Shown one piece after another: positions 1 to 6,840 of a DNA stretch of 8,155 nucleotides (position 1 is its first letter; every line of letters begins with the position of its first letter). The stretch lies in assembly GCA_002496905.1 (NCBI GenBank), contig DALV01000018.1, positions 2,474 to 10,628 of the forward strand, written 5' to 3'. Source of the DNA: Euryarchaeota archaeon UBA105. GTDB lineage: Archaea; Thermoplasmatota; Poseidoniia; Poseidoniales; Thalassarchaeaceae. Position numbers and translations under genes: made by a program. Under the pieces are notes generated by a model. The model was not told where the DNA came from. It ran no database searches and saw nothing but the letters and a program-made list of their open reading frames with translations.

Positions 1-95
1 TAGAAAGAGGAGAATCTCTTGGAATCCCCACTCCCGCAAATCAATCTCTGCATGCATTAGTCAAAGGCATCGAAAGGTCTAGCGAATTTTCCTGA
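1..95 (+). CDS. panE: C-terminal end of probable 2-dehydropantoate 2-reductase (ketopantoate reductase), 5' partial
   Basis: An open frame enters from the left edge (first full codon at 3) and stops at TGA 93-95, giving about 30 residues. They include G-I-P-T-P-A-N-Q-S-L-H-A-L-V-K-G-I-E. This matches the ending of the ApbA/PanE C-terminal domain, where a 'GvPTPvN..l..lvk.le' helix closes the protein. Family members reduce ketopantoate to pantoate with NADPH in the cytoplasm, on the way to pantothenate and coenzyme A; many archaea use this enzyme. The nucleotide-binding N-terminal domain and the catalytic lysine lie outside the window, so the exact substrate cannot be confirmed and another ApbA-family reductase is possible. 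The gene is convergent with nadB and its stop codon touches the nadB stop codon directly. The call rests on one short motif plus the fact that the frame stays open up to a stop at a gene boundary. Confidence 0.68.
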   Translation, partial: ERGESLGIPTPANQSLHALVKGIERSSEFS

Positions 96-101
96 TTACT
101 C
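93..101. other. Zero-gap convergent stop-codon junction (panE / nadB)
   Basis: TGA at 93-95 ends the plus-strand gene, and TTA at 96-98 is the TAA stop of nadB on the minus strand. No base lies between them. The sequence TGATTACTC at 93-101 recurs exactly at the scpB/HMG-CoA reductase junction (7463-7471). A short T-rich run (TTTTCC, 87-92) precedes the plus-strand stop and could help end transcription, but there is no stem-loop here. Confidence 0.7.
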
Positions 102-1727
102 ACAATCGATATTGTAGTGGAGTCCTACGTTTTCTCTTCTAGCAATCGAGGCTTCGATAACCAGTTCAGCGCAAATTATCAGATTTCGTAATTCTACCAT
201 AGCCTGAGTAGGTTTAGTCGCATGCCAGACAGGAACTACATCTGCTCTGATTTTCGCAATCTTCTCTCTGGCATTTTCTAAACGAGAATCACTCTTTACC
301 AAACCAACATCGTTTGTCATCATCGTTCTAAGCGACAATAAATCACTTTCGAGAGTGCCGTGGTCTGCTAATTCCTCAAGTTCTTCGCCTCTCCAGTAAA
401 TGATGTCTTCAACGATATCCGGAAGTAATCCATCTTCTGCTCTCGAAATAATTTCAGTAGCCGCTCTCTCAGAGTATACCACCGCCTCTAGTAGGGAATT
501 CGAAGCGAGGCGGTTAGCGCCATGAAGTCCGGTTCTAGCAACTTCTCCGACACAGTATAATCCAGGTAGAAGTTGACCATCATGCATCGCCCTGCCTTTC
601 TGGTCGACCTTAATGCCTCCAACAAGATAGTGAGCGGCAGGGCGTACAGGAATCGGATCAGGTCCTAAGTCGATTCCATATTCAGCCAACTTATTTGCAA
701 TCGTTGGAAACTCTTCACGGATTTCCTGAACATCTAGTTGATCTGTCACCAAAAGCACATGAGAATCTCCACTTCGTTTCAATTCTTTATCAGTGGCTCT
801 TGCAACGACATCTCTGGTGTCCAGTGATCCTTTTTCTGAATATCTCTTCATGTAGGATAAATCATCAGGAGAGCCGCCAACCTCCTTCCATTTTTGGTAT
901 TCGGAACGGGTCATCAAAATCGCCCCGTGCCCTCTCATTGCTTCCGTTATCAAAAATGGATGTTGTGAATCGACAGCTAATGCAGTTGGGTGAAATTGAA
1001 TGAATTCCATATCGCAAATATCAGCGCCTAACCTATGCGCCATAGCAACTCCGTCGCCTGTGGAAACCGACGGATTTGTGGTAGCTAGATGTAGCATACC
1101 TGCTCCTCCAGATGCCAATACAACGCATCGTGATGCTAGTGTGTAGACCTTGCCATCAGGGGCTAAACACCACAAACCCGCGACTCCTTTTTCCGGCTTA
1201 TCTAAATCCCGTCGAACAAGATCTAGAACCATCCAATCTTCTAGAATCCTTAGTCCGGATTCGTACTCATTCGCCGCTCCTTCGGTCAAGGCTCGCTCGA
1301 TTTCAGCTCCGGTTCGATCGCGAGAATGTAGAATCCTACTCTCGGAGTGTCCACCCTCTTTGGTCAGGTCATATATGCCATCTTTACTCAAATCGAATTG
1401 CACTCCATGTTCGACCAAATCACGAATCCGATCTGCGGCATCGTACACGACTGAACGAACAACCGCCTCGTCACACAAACCTCCTCCGGAAGCTAGAGTG
1501 TCCCGCATATGAGCCTCCAAAGACGCTTCATTATCGACATCAAGAACTCCGGCAATTCCTCCCTGAGCCCAGTTGGTAGAGGATGTCGAGAGACTCTTCT
1601 TTGTGACGATTGCAACGGAGAGTCCGGCTCGAAAACATCGCAAGCCAAGAAACAGTCCAGCGATGCCCGAGCCGATAACCGCGACATCGACCGGCGGCAG
1701 GTCACGATTGGAAGTATCCCCTGCCAT
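96..1727 (-). CDS. nadB: L-aspartate oxidase (NadB)
   Basis: This cytoplasmic FAD enzyme oxidises L-aspartate to iminoaspartate, which quinolinate synthase (NadA, not in the window) condenses with dihydroxyacetone phosphate in de novo NAD synthesis. Numbering from the chosen start (543 aa, normal for the family), the FAD dinucleotide-binding motif GSGIAG is at 19-24, EGGHS at 124-128, QFHPTAL at 244-250, the DTRDVVAR segment with Arg305, PAAHY with His366, and GLHGANRLASNSLLE around Arg406. These align with the active-site residues I recall for E. coli NadB (Glu121, His244, Arg290, His351, Arg386), so catalysis should be intact. The C-terminus (VELRNLIICAEL ... GLHYNIDCE) is the helical NadB tail, which together with GGHS argues against succinate dehydrogenase or fumarate reductase flavoprotein. 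Compared with E. coli there is an insertion of about 13 residues between RGHGA and DTRD. An ATG two codons upstream (1733) is possible, but a GAGGA at 1734-1738 is spaced correctly only for the ATG at 1727. The gene is divergent from smc. Confidence 0.95.
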   Translation of the reverse strand: MAGDTSNRDLPPVDVAVIGSGIAGLFLGLRCFRAGLSVAIVTKKSLSTSSTNWAQGGIAGVLDVDNEASLEAHMRDTLASGGGLCDEAVVRSVVYDAADRIRDLVEHGVQFDLSKDGIYDLTKEGGHSESRILHSRDRTGAEIERALTEGAANEYESGLRILEDWMVLDLVRRDLDKPEKGVAGLWCLAPDGKVYTLASRCVVLASGGAGMLHLATTNPSVSTGDGVAMAHRLGADICDMEFIQFHPTALAVDSQHPFLITEAMRGHGAILMTRSEYQKWKEVGGSPDDLSYMKRYSEKGSLDTRDVVARATDKELKRSGDSHVLLVTDQLDVQEIREEFPTIANKLAEYGIDLGPDPIPVRPAAHYLVGGIKVDQKGRAMHDGQLLPGLYCVGEVARTGLHGANRLASNSLLEAVVYSERAATEIISRAEDGLLPDIVEDIIYWRGEELEELADHGTLESDLLSLRTMMTNDVGLVKSDSRLENAREKIAKIRADVVPVWHATKPTQAMVELRNLIICAELVIEASIARRENVGLHYNIDCE

Positions 1728-1733
1728 GTACAT

Positions 1734-1738
1734 TCCTC
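1734..1738 (-). promoter_or_regulatory. Shine-Dalgarno site deciding the nadB start
   Basis: On the minus strand this reads GAGGA. It lies directly against the first in-frame ATG (1733), leaving zero spacing, but 6 nt from the second ATG (1727), which is a normal distance. This favours a protein starting M-A-G-D-T rather than M-Y-M-A-G-D-T. Confidence 0.55.
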
Positions 1739-1794
1739 ATACTAACCTGCATTGAAGATAACCATCCCTCAGCCACTCTTCGGTTATTCGAAAT

Positions 1795-1810
1795 AGTGTC
1801 TGCAAACACT
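1795..1810. promoter_or_regulatory. 16-bp dyad in the nadB-smc divergent spacer, candidate operator
   Basis: AGTGTCTGCAAACACT is an inverted repeat in which 7 of 8 base pairs match around the centre at 1802/1803; only the C1800/A1805 pair fails. It sits about 68 bp from the nadB start codon and 96 bp from the smc start codon. The symmetry and the position between two divergent genes are typical of a dimeric regulator's binding site. The regulator is unknown and I do not recognise the sequence as a described operator. It could also form a small hairpin if transcribed. Confidence 0.4.
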
Positions 1811-1865
1811 CTCCAAAACGCTGTGTTGCCTCAACCTTCATAGTCTTGGAAGGGGGCAGGGCGAG

Positions 1866-1895
1866 AATGACGTTGGGCAAATTTCCTTCGTCATT
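1866..1895 (+). promoter_or_regulatory. 7-bp inverted repeat directly upstream of the smc ribosome binding site
   Basis: AATGACG (1866-1872) is followed by its exact reverse complement CGTCATT (1889-1895) after 16 nt, and a G-U pair (1865/1896) could extend the stem in RNA. The second arm ends one base before the smc Shine-Dalgarno sequence. It could be a 5' UTR stem-loop affecting ribosome access or a DNA site with half-sites centred about two helical turns apart. No known motif is recognised, and I found no convincing TATA/BRE pair nearby to fix the transcript start. Confidence 0.4.
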
Positions 1896-1896
1896 T

Positions 1897-1903
1897 AGGT
1901 GAT
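1897..1903 (+). promoter_or_regulatory. Shine-Dalgarno site of smc
   Basis: AGGTGAT is complementary to the conserved 3' end of archaeal and bacterial 16S rRNA (ATCACCT) and ends 3 nt before the ATG at 1907. An overlapping ATG at 1902 is out of frame and stops after five codons. The frame of 1907 is closed upstream by TGA at 1868-1870, with no other ATG between, so the smc start is well fixed. Confidence 0.55.
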
Positions 1904-1906
1904 GGG

Positions 1907-4900
1907 ATGCACTTACTGAGAATAGAAGTAGAGAACTTCAAGTCTTTTGCTGGTGAAATGACCATCCCATTTGATGAGGGGTTTACCGCGATAACAGGTC
2001 CAAATGGGTCCGGGAAGTCAAATTCGGGTGACGCAATTCAATTCGTACTCGGCACTCGTTCGACAAAAGTAATGCGAGCAGACAACGTTGCTGACTTGAT
2101 ATTCAATGGTGGAAAGCGTGGAAAACCTGCTCGTCACATGTCTGTAACACTGGTTTTCGCGAACAAACCCGAATTAGGAGGGCGTCGAAGACTTCGAATC
2201 GCTGAGGATGAAGTTGCATTCACAAGGGCCGTTCGCTTGAGCAGAAAGAACCAACCGGTTTCATCCTACAGAATCGGCGAAAGAACTGTTACTGCAACAG
2301 AGATGAGGAGAACCCTTGCCGAGGCCGGACTACACGGTGATGGATACAATATTGTCCTGCAGGGGGATGTAACCAATCTCGCTACAATGACTGATTGGAA
2401 GAGAAGAGGTGTTCTGGAAGAGGTTGCTGGGGTAACTGCATATGATTCCGAAATCCGCTCGGCCAATAATCAACGTAAAGTGGTTGAAAACGATATCGAG
2501 ACTATCGAATTATTTGAGTCGGACCAAAAGGCTCGCCTGAAGAAATTGGAAAAAGAGAGAGAACAGGCTCTCAAATATCGCGATCTCAAGGAACAGTTAG
2601 ATCAAGCTAGAATCATCTTGGCTCAGGCCAAGTATCGCAATCGAGTCGACGAGATTCGTATGCTGAACGAAGATCATGAAAAGTATCAAGAAAAAAGCAA
2701 CAAAGTTCGTGAAAGTGTCAGAACTAACGAATCTCGACTTTTAGAATTGGAAGAAGAATTGGTCAACGTCTCTCGTGAACTCGAGGATATGGCAACTGGA
2801 GAATCTAAGGCGGTTATGGACGAGATTCGAACCTTGGAGATTGAGGTTGAAACTAGCCGAGACAGAATTGGTGACCAAAACCGAGCCTCCGAAGATGCAG
2901 TCGGTGAAATCGAATTCTTCCAATCCGACCTAGAATCAGCGGAAGCCGCAATTACACAACTTGTAGGAGAGATTGAGGCGGCTAAACAATCCGTAATAGA
3001 TGCTGACAATGCCCTTGAAGAGGCTGAAAGAGATGAGGCCGAAGCGCGCAAAGCAATAGAATCCGGCGACAAGCATTCTCGTGATTTGAATCGAGCTTTA
3101 GGATTGGCAAATGAGGAACTATCCAAGGTACATGAAAAAATGGCTGAAGTCAGACTAGAATCTGATAGGGCTGAGCAAGCAGCAAGAATAGCCTCTGATA
3201 ATTTGGCAGATTTAGAGGAACAATACGAGGTCGTATCACTCGAACGAGATGACCTCGAATTAACCGGCGAAGATCTACAAGAAGAAAAGCCGGTTGAGGA
3301 TAGAGAATCATTGGCTGTTAAATTAACACAATTACAGAAACAAGAGGCTGCACTACGCGGCGATCGCGATAGTGCAGAGGAGCAATTGAGAGGCGCCAAT
3401 AGGTCACTTGATCGCGCTCGTGCCGCACAGGAGGCAAGAGCTTCGAAACCAGGTTCTGCGGTAACCCTGCGTGCATTATCCAAACTCCGAGAGAGCGGAG
3501 AGATCAAGGGAATACTCGGTTCACTCGGAGAATTAACCTCACCAAAGGATGGTTCACATGAGGAGGCACTAGCCTTCGCACTTGGCGGAGGTATGAATTC
3601 AATTGTTGTCAGCGATGATGAGGTAGCTGCAAGTTGTATCAAGTGGCTTGGTGCAAATGGCGGTGGTAGAGCAACATTCCTCCCGCTGAACAAAATCAGT
3701 GCGTCTCGTGCTCAGGGTAGAGCCCTAATGGTCGCTAGAAACCCTGGGATTATTGGATTCGCTCATGACTTATTGGATTATGATGAAGAAATCGAAACTG
3801 CAGTCCGCTTCGCCTGTAGGAACACGCTCATTGTTCAGTCCATGGATGTGGCCCGCCGCAACATGGGCGGCGTTAGGATGGTCACTCTTGAAGGCTCGAT
3901 AGTCGAAGCGACTGGTGCTATGACAGGTGGTTCTTCGGCAAAGGGCTCACGTCCATCATTCGGTGGCGCCGGAGCTGCTGGGGCTGGTATGGAGAAACTT
4001 GAATCCGCAGTAAACAGAGCCAATCTCAGATATTCAACAGTAGAGGCTGCTCTGAAAGAAATCCGCGACAATATGAACGATGTCCGAAACCAAATTCACG
4101 GACTCGATGATAGTGACCACTCTGTAAGGGTGAGGAATTGGAAAGCCGATGTTAAGATTGCACAGAAGCAAGTAGATGACATCTCAAAGAAGGTTATCGA
4201 TGCTCGTAATGAACATGACAGATTGGAGGCCGCTAGCCAACAAGCGATTGATGCGGCGGCTGATGCTGAAAGGGAACATGGAGCCGCTCTCGAGGCTCGC
4301 CGATTAGCAGCGGAGGCATTACAAAATCACACTCCAGATCATCTTTCACAAATCCTTCGAAGCGCTCAGGATACACGGACTGAGGCTGAGCGTACCAAGT
4401 TGAGAGCCGAGTCAGATATTCTGACCGGTGGTGAGAAACTCAAGGTTCTAGAGGATAGAAAGAACGACCTCGCTAGGTCTGTTCAGAGACAAAACGAAAT
4501 CATTACAGAAGCCACAAGCACGATTGAGGGTCTTCAAACATTAATCGACAAGGCAGAGGAAAGTCTCAAGGAACTAAAATTGCAAGCTTCACAATTTAAT
4601 GAAGAGCATCAAATTCTCAGCGAGCGTAAGGACGAGATAGTCAACGAACGTGCTAGTCTTCGTGCTCATGTAGAACAGATGCAGACTCAGCGTGAAACAA
4701 TCAAGTCGAGATTGGAAGGTCTCGTTGAAAGCATAAGGAACAAGCAAGAGATCTTGGCCGAATTACAGGAAGAATTGGCTGAAAGTCAAATCGAGATCCC
4801 TGATTTAGATACTCAATTGCCAACAGTGGCCGAGGCGGAGAAGGGGGTGCAGGGCCTAGATCGCCGCCTCGGCCAACTCGGCGACGTGAATATGCTAGCG

Positions 4901-5836
4901 ATAGAAGACTACGACATAACCGTAGAGAGAATCGCTGGACTCGTCGCCGATGGAAAGCTCTGCAAGGAACGACACGCAATGCTCGTCAGCCTTGCAGAAA
5001 AACTCGAAGAAGAGAGAAAGACAAGACTTCTAGCTGTCTTCAACGAAGTCAACAAGAACTTCACTCGAGCCTACAGACTGCTACAGCCCGGTGGAGAGGG
5101 CGAATTACAACTTGAGAATACCAAGAATCCGTTTGAGGGTGGGCTCAGGATGGCTTGTATTCCACCAGGAAAGAGCAAGAGGACTCGCAGAAGTTTCCTC
5201 TCCGGCGGAGAGAAATCGATGGCAGCCCTTGCTTTTGTTTTCGCAATCCAGGATTACGAACCAAGCCCATTCTACTACTTTGACGAGGTCGACCAAAATC
5301 TAGATCCATTCAACGCTGAGCGAATTGCTACACTGTGTAGAATTCGCAGCACCCACGCTCAATTCATCATGGTGACACTAAGGAAGGTCAGCCTAACCCT
5401 TGCAGACCATCACATTGGAATAACTCACGCCGGAGACGGCCGCAGCCGCCGAATTGCAGACTTCGACAGAGCTGCAGCAATAGAACTTGGAGAAGAATTT
5501 GAGGCGGAGCAAGAGGCTCTGAAGGAGGCACAAAGTGCGAAGGAAGGTATGACTGATTTGCCGAGTACCGAGACTATGCCAAAGGTGCCTGAACCAATGG
5601 ATCGTCCGTTGAGTCTTGGTGGTCTTGCAGATAGGGCAGGGGTCGAAGTATCCGAGCATGCCGAAGAAGATAACCTGGAATCTAACGAAACAACCATCTC
5701 CTCACTGAAGGAAAGAACTGATGAGTGGAGTGAAGATATCGCAGAGAAGGAAGCGGCAATTCCTGCTTCCGAAGATGACGAAGAAGAGATTGACAGTGAG
5801 GCGGTTGTCGAGCAGGAGTTGGAGAGAGAAGAATGA
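1907..5836 (+). CDS. smc: Chromosome segregation protein SMC (condensin ATPase) with acidic C-terminal extension
   Basis: This cytoplasmic ATPase forms the long-armed dimer of the archaeal/bacterial condensin and, with ScpA and ScpB, loops and segregates chromosomal DNA. The 1309 residues show the full SMC plan. The N-terminal head has Walker A GPNGSGKS at 31-38 followed by N-S-G-D-A-I, and Q-loop VLQGDVTN at 150-157. A first coiled coil spans about 180-525. The hinge is about 530-676, with GILGSLGEL, GGGRATFLPL and GGVRMVTLEG (654-663). A Gly/Ala-rich linker lies at about 676-695, and a returning coil at about 696-1030. The C-terminal head has signature LSGGEK at 1098-1103, Walker B FYYFDEVD at 1122-1129 (catalytic Glu1127), D-loop NLD at 1131-1133 and the VTLRKV strand at 1156-1161. 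All ATPase motifs are intact. The fold should end near residue 1205, but about 105 further residues follow. Nineteen of the last 39 (1271-1309) are Asp or Glu, against two basic residues. Archaeal SMCs are usually about 1170-1200 aa. The stop overlaps the scpA start (ATGA), so expression is coupled. The hinge and FYYFDEVD head exclude Rad50 or SbcC. Confidence 0.97.
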   Translation: MHLLRIEVENFKSFAGEMTIPFDEGFTAITGPNGSGKSNSGDAIQFVLGTRSTKVMRADNVADLIFNGGKRGKPARHMSVTLVFANKPELGGRRRLRIAEDEVAFTRAVRLSRKNQPVSSYRIGERTVTATEMRRTLAEAGLHGDGYNIVLQGDVTNLATMTDWKRRGVLEEVAGVTAYDSEIRSANNQRKVVENDIETIELFESDQKARLKKLEKEREQALKYRDLKEQLDQARIILAQAKYRNRVDEIRMLNEDHEKYQEKSNKVRESVRTNESRLLELEEELVNVSRELEDMATGESKAVMDEIRTLEIEVETSRDRIGDQNRASEDAVGEIEFFQSDLESAEAAITQLVGEIEAAKQSVIDADNALEEAERDEAEARKAIESGDKHSRDLNRALGLANEELSKVHEKMAEVRLESDRAEQAARIASDNLADLEEQYEVVSLERDDLELTGEDLQEEKPVEDRESLAVKLTQLQKQEAALRGDRDSAEEQLRGANRSLDRARAAQEARASKPGSAVTLRALSKLRESGEIKGILGSLGELTSPKDGSHEEALAFALGGGMNSIVVSDDEVAASCIKWLGANGGGRATFLPLNKISASRAQGRALMVARNPGIIGFAHDLLDYDEEIETAVRFACRNTLIVQSMDVARRNMGGVRMVTLEGSIVEATGAMTGGSSAKGSRPSFGGAGAAGAGMEKLESAVNRANLRYSTVEAALKEIRDNMNDVRNQIHGLDDSDHSVRVRNWKADVKIAQKQVDDISKKVIDARNEHDRLEAASQQAIDAAADAEREHGAALEARRLAAEALQNHTPDHLSQILRSAQDTRTEAERTKLRAESDILTGGEKLKVLEDRKNDLARSVQRQNEIITEATSTIEGLQTLIDKAEESLKELKLQASQFNEEHQILSERKDEIVNERASLRAHVEQMQTQRETIKSRLEGLVESIRNKQEILAELQEELAESQIEIPDLDTQLPTVAEAEKGVQGLDRRLGQLGDVNMLAIEDYDITVERIAGLVADGKLCKERHAMLVSLAEKLEEERKTRLLAVFNEVNKNFTRAYRLLQPGGEGELQLENTKNPFEGGLRMACIPPGKSKRTRRSFLSGGEKSMAALAFVFAIQDYEPSPFYYFDEVDQNLDPFNAERIATLCRIRSTHAQFIMVTLRKVSLTLADHHIGITHAGDGRSRRIADFDRAAAIELGEEFEAEQEALKEAQSAKEGMTDLPSTETMPKVPEPMDRPLSLGGLADRAGVEVSEHAEEDNLESNETTISSLKERTDEWSEDIAEKEAAIPASEDDEEEIDSEAVVEQELEREE

Positions 5837-6840
5837 CAGTCTTCGATGCCACTGCTATGAGGGACGATATCGTCGCGCGACTACTGCAAGGCGAAGAGGA
5901 CCTGGAAACCAGTCGTTATCTAGACAGATTGGTCGAGTTAGCAACTCTAGAAGAGGCAGAACATCAATTCCTAATCGACCCATTCGACCGTTCGGTCGCT
6001 TTGGTATTCCAATTATTCAGATCTAAGGACCTAGACCCTTGGGATGTAGACCTTACAAGTTTCCTAGAGATGTTTGAGCAGCGAATCAAAACTGCTGACA
6101 ATATCGACTTGCCAACCTGTGGTCGACTTATCCGAATGGCTTGGCAGATTCTAAGAGGCCAATCATCCACACTTATCGAGAGACAAGATCGAGCATGGGA
6201 CGAACTCGAAGAAGAATTCCTAGACTTTGATGTAGGTGGCTGGGAGACAGAATTCACCGAAGATGATTACAACTTCTCTGTAGGAGTTATGACAGGTGCG
6301 GCGGACAATGTACTTCCTTCGATGTTCGAAGGAAGAATTCATCGAGAGGAAAGCCGCCCTGTAACTCTTGGGGAATTACTAATGGGATTACAGAGTGCTA
6401 AACAAATCTCAGAGGATTTGAAACTCAGAGAGGAAATCGCCAAGGAGAGGAGAGAAGCTCATGCAAAGGCAAGGGCTAGATTCTCCGGTAGCCTTCACAT
6501 CGAAGATTTGGAAGCAGATCTCCGACGAACTTGGAATGCCCTTCGAGATAGATCTGACGAAGGTGATATGGCGGTCGACTTGAAGGATATTGCAACCTAC
6601 CTTAGAGACAAATCGATGGAAGGTGGGTTGGAGTTTGATGAAGCGGAGGCGGAAGCGCAGGTTACTGCCTTGGTCTCAGCACTATTCCTAACTCACAGAG
6701 GTTATGCAGACTTAACTCAGAAATCAGGCCGTGATGGTTTGATTTCCATCAAAGATTTACACCCCGATTACAATGATTTTGATGTACTAACTGAGAAGAT
6801 TAACCCGAAACCTGAGATGGAGGTAGAACTCGATGTCTGA
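5833..6840 (+). CDS. scpA: Segregation and condensation protein A (ScpA, kleisin)
   Basis: This is the kleisin that bridges the two heads of the SMC dimer and recruits ScpB. The N-terminal kleisin motif is clear at 48-75 (I-D-P-F-D-R-S-V-A-L-V, then LDPWDVDL), resembling the archaeal 'PvEiLv.La..g.iDpWDIDi' form, with a following helix around 91-110 (LPTCGRLIRMAWQIL). The C-terminal winged helix that binds the SMC head is at about 275-310 (QVTALVSALFLTHRGYADL, then GLISIKDL). The middle (about 115-265) is charged and includes an acidic stretch near 123-145 and a basic helix near 197-216. At 335 aa it is longer than usual: about 40 residues precede the motif that normally lies near the N-terminus. 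The ATG overlaps the smc stop by 4 nt and has GGAG 8 nt upstream, so it is probably translated by coupling. The order smc-scpA-scpB supports the call over an unknown protein. Confidence 0.9.
   Translation: MTVFDATAMRDDIVARLLQGEEDLETSRYLDRLVELATLEEAEHQFLIDPFDRSVALVFQLFRSKDLDPWDVDLTSFLEMFEQRIKTADNIDLPTCGRLIRMAWQILRGQSSTLIERQDRAWDELEEEFLDFDVGGWETEFTEDDYNFSVGVMTGAADNVLPSMFEGRIHREESRPVTLGELLMGLQSAKQISEDLKLREEIAKERREAHAKARARFSGSLHIEDLEADLRRTWNALRDRSDEGDMAVDLKDIATYLRDKSMEGGLEFDEAEAEAQVTALVSALFLTHRGYADLTQKSGRDGLISIKDLHPDYNDFDVLTEKINPKPEMEVELDV
6819..6824 (+). promoter_or_regulatory. Strong Shine-Dalgarno site of scpB inside scpA
   Basis: GGAGGT lies 8 nt before the scpB ATG at 6833, within the last codons of scpA. 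It fixes the start at 6833 and gives an 8-nt overlap (ATGTCTGA) with the scpA stop. It is the best ribosome binding site in the window and suggests that scpB can be translated independently as well as by coupling. Confidence 0.6.

Noticed and set aside
1112..1579. Plus-strand open frames antisense to nadB (also 695-1003 and 1509-1745)
   Set aside because: They lie entirely inside a well-supported nadB, have no recognisable motif, and show Arg/Ser/Pro-rich shadow composition.
1739..1896. Archaeal TATA/BRE promoters for nadB and smc
   Set aside because: I looked on both strands for a TTTATATA-like box with a purine-rich BRE at a suitable distance. The AT-richer patches (around 1784-1794 and 1879-1884) are too weak to call, so no promoter is annotated although one must exist here.
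2686..3693. 335-codon open frame antisense to smc
   Set aside because: Its product is a low-complexity Ser/Ala/Arg-rich sequence, as expected when coiled-coil codons (GAA, GAG, GCT) are read in reverse. It has no family motif, and smc on the other strand is certain.
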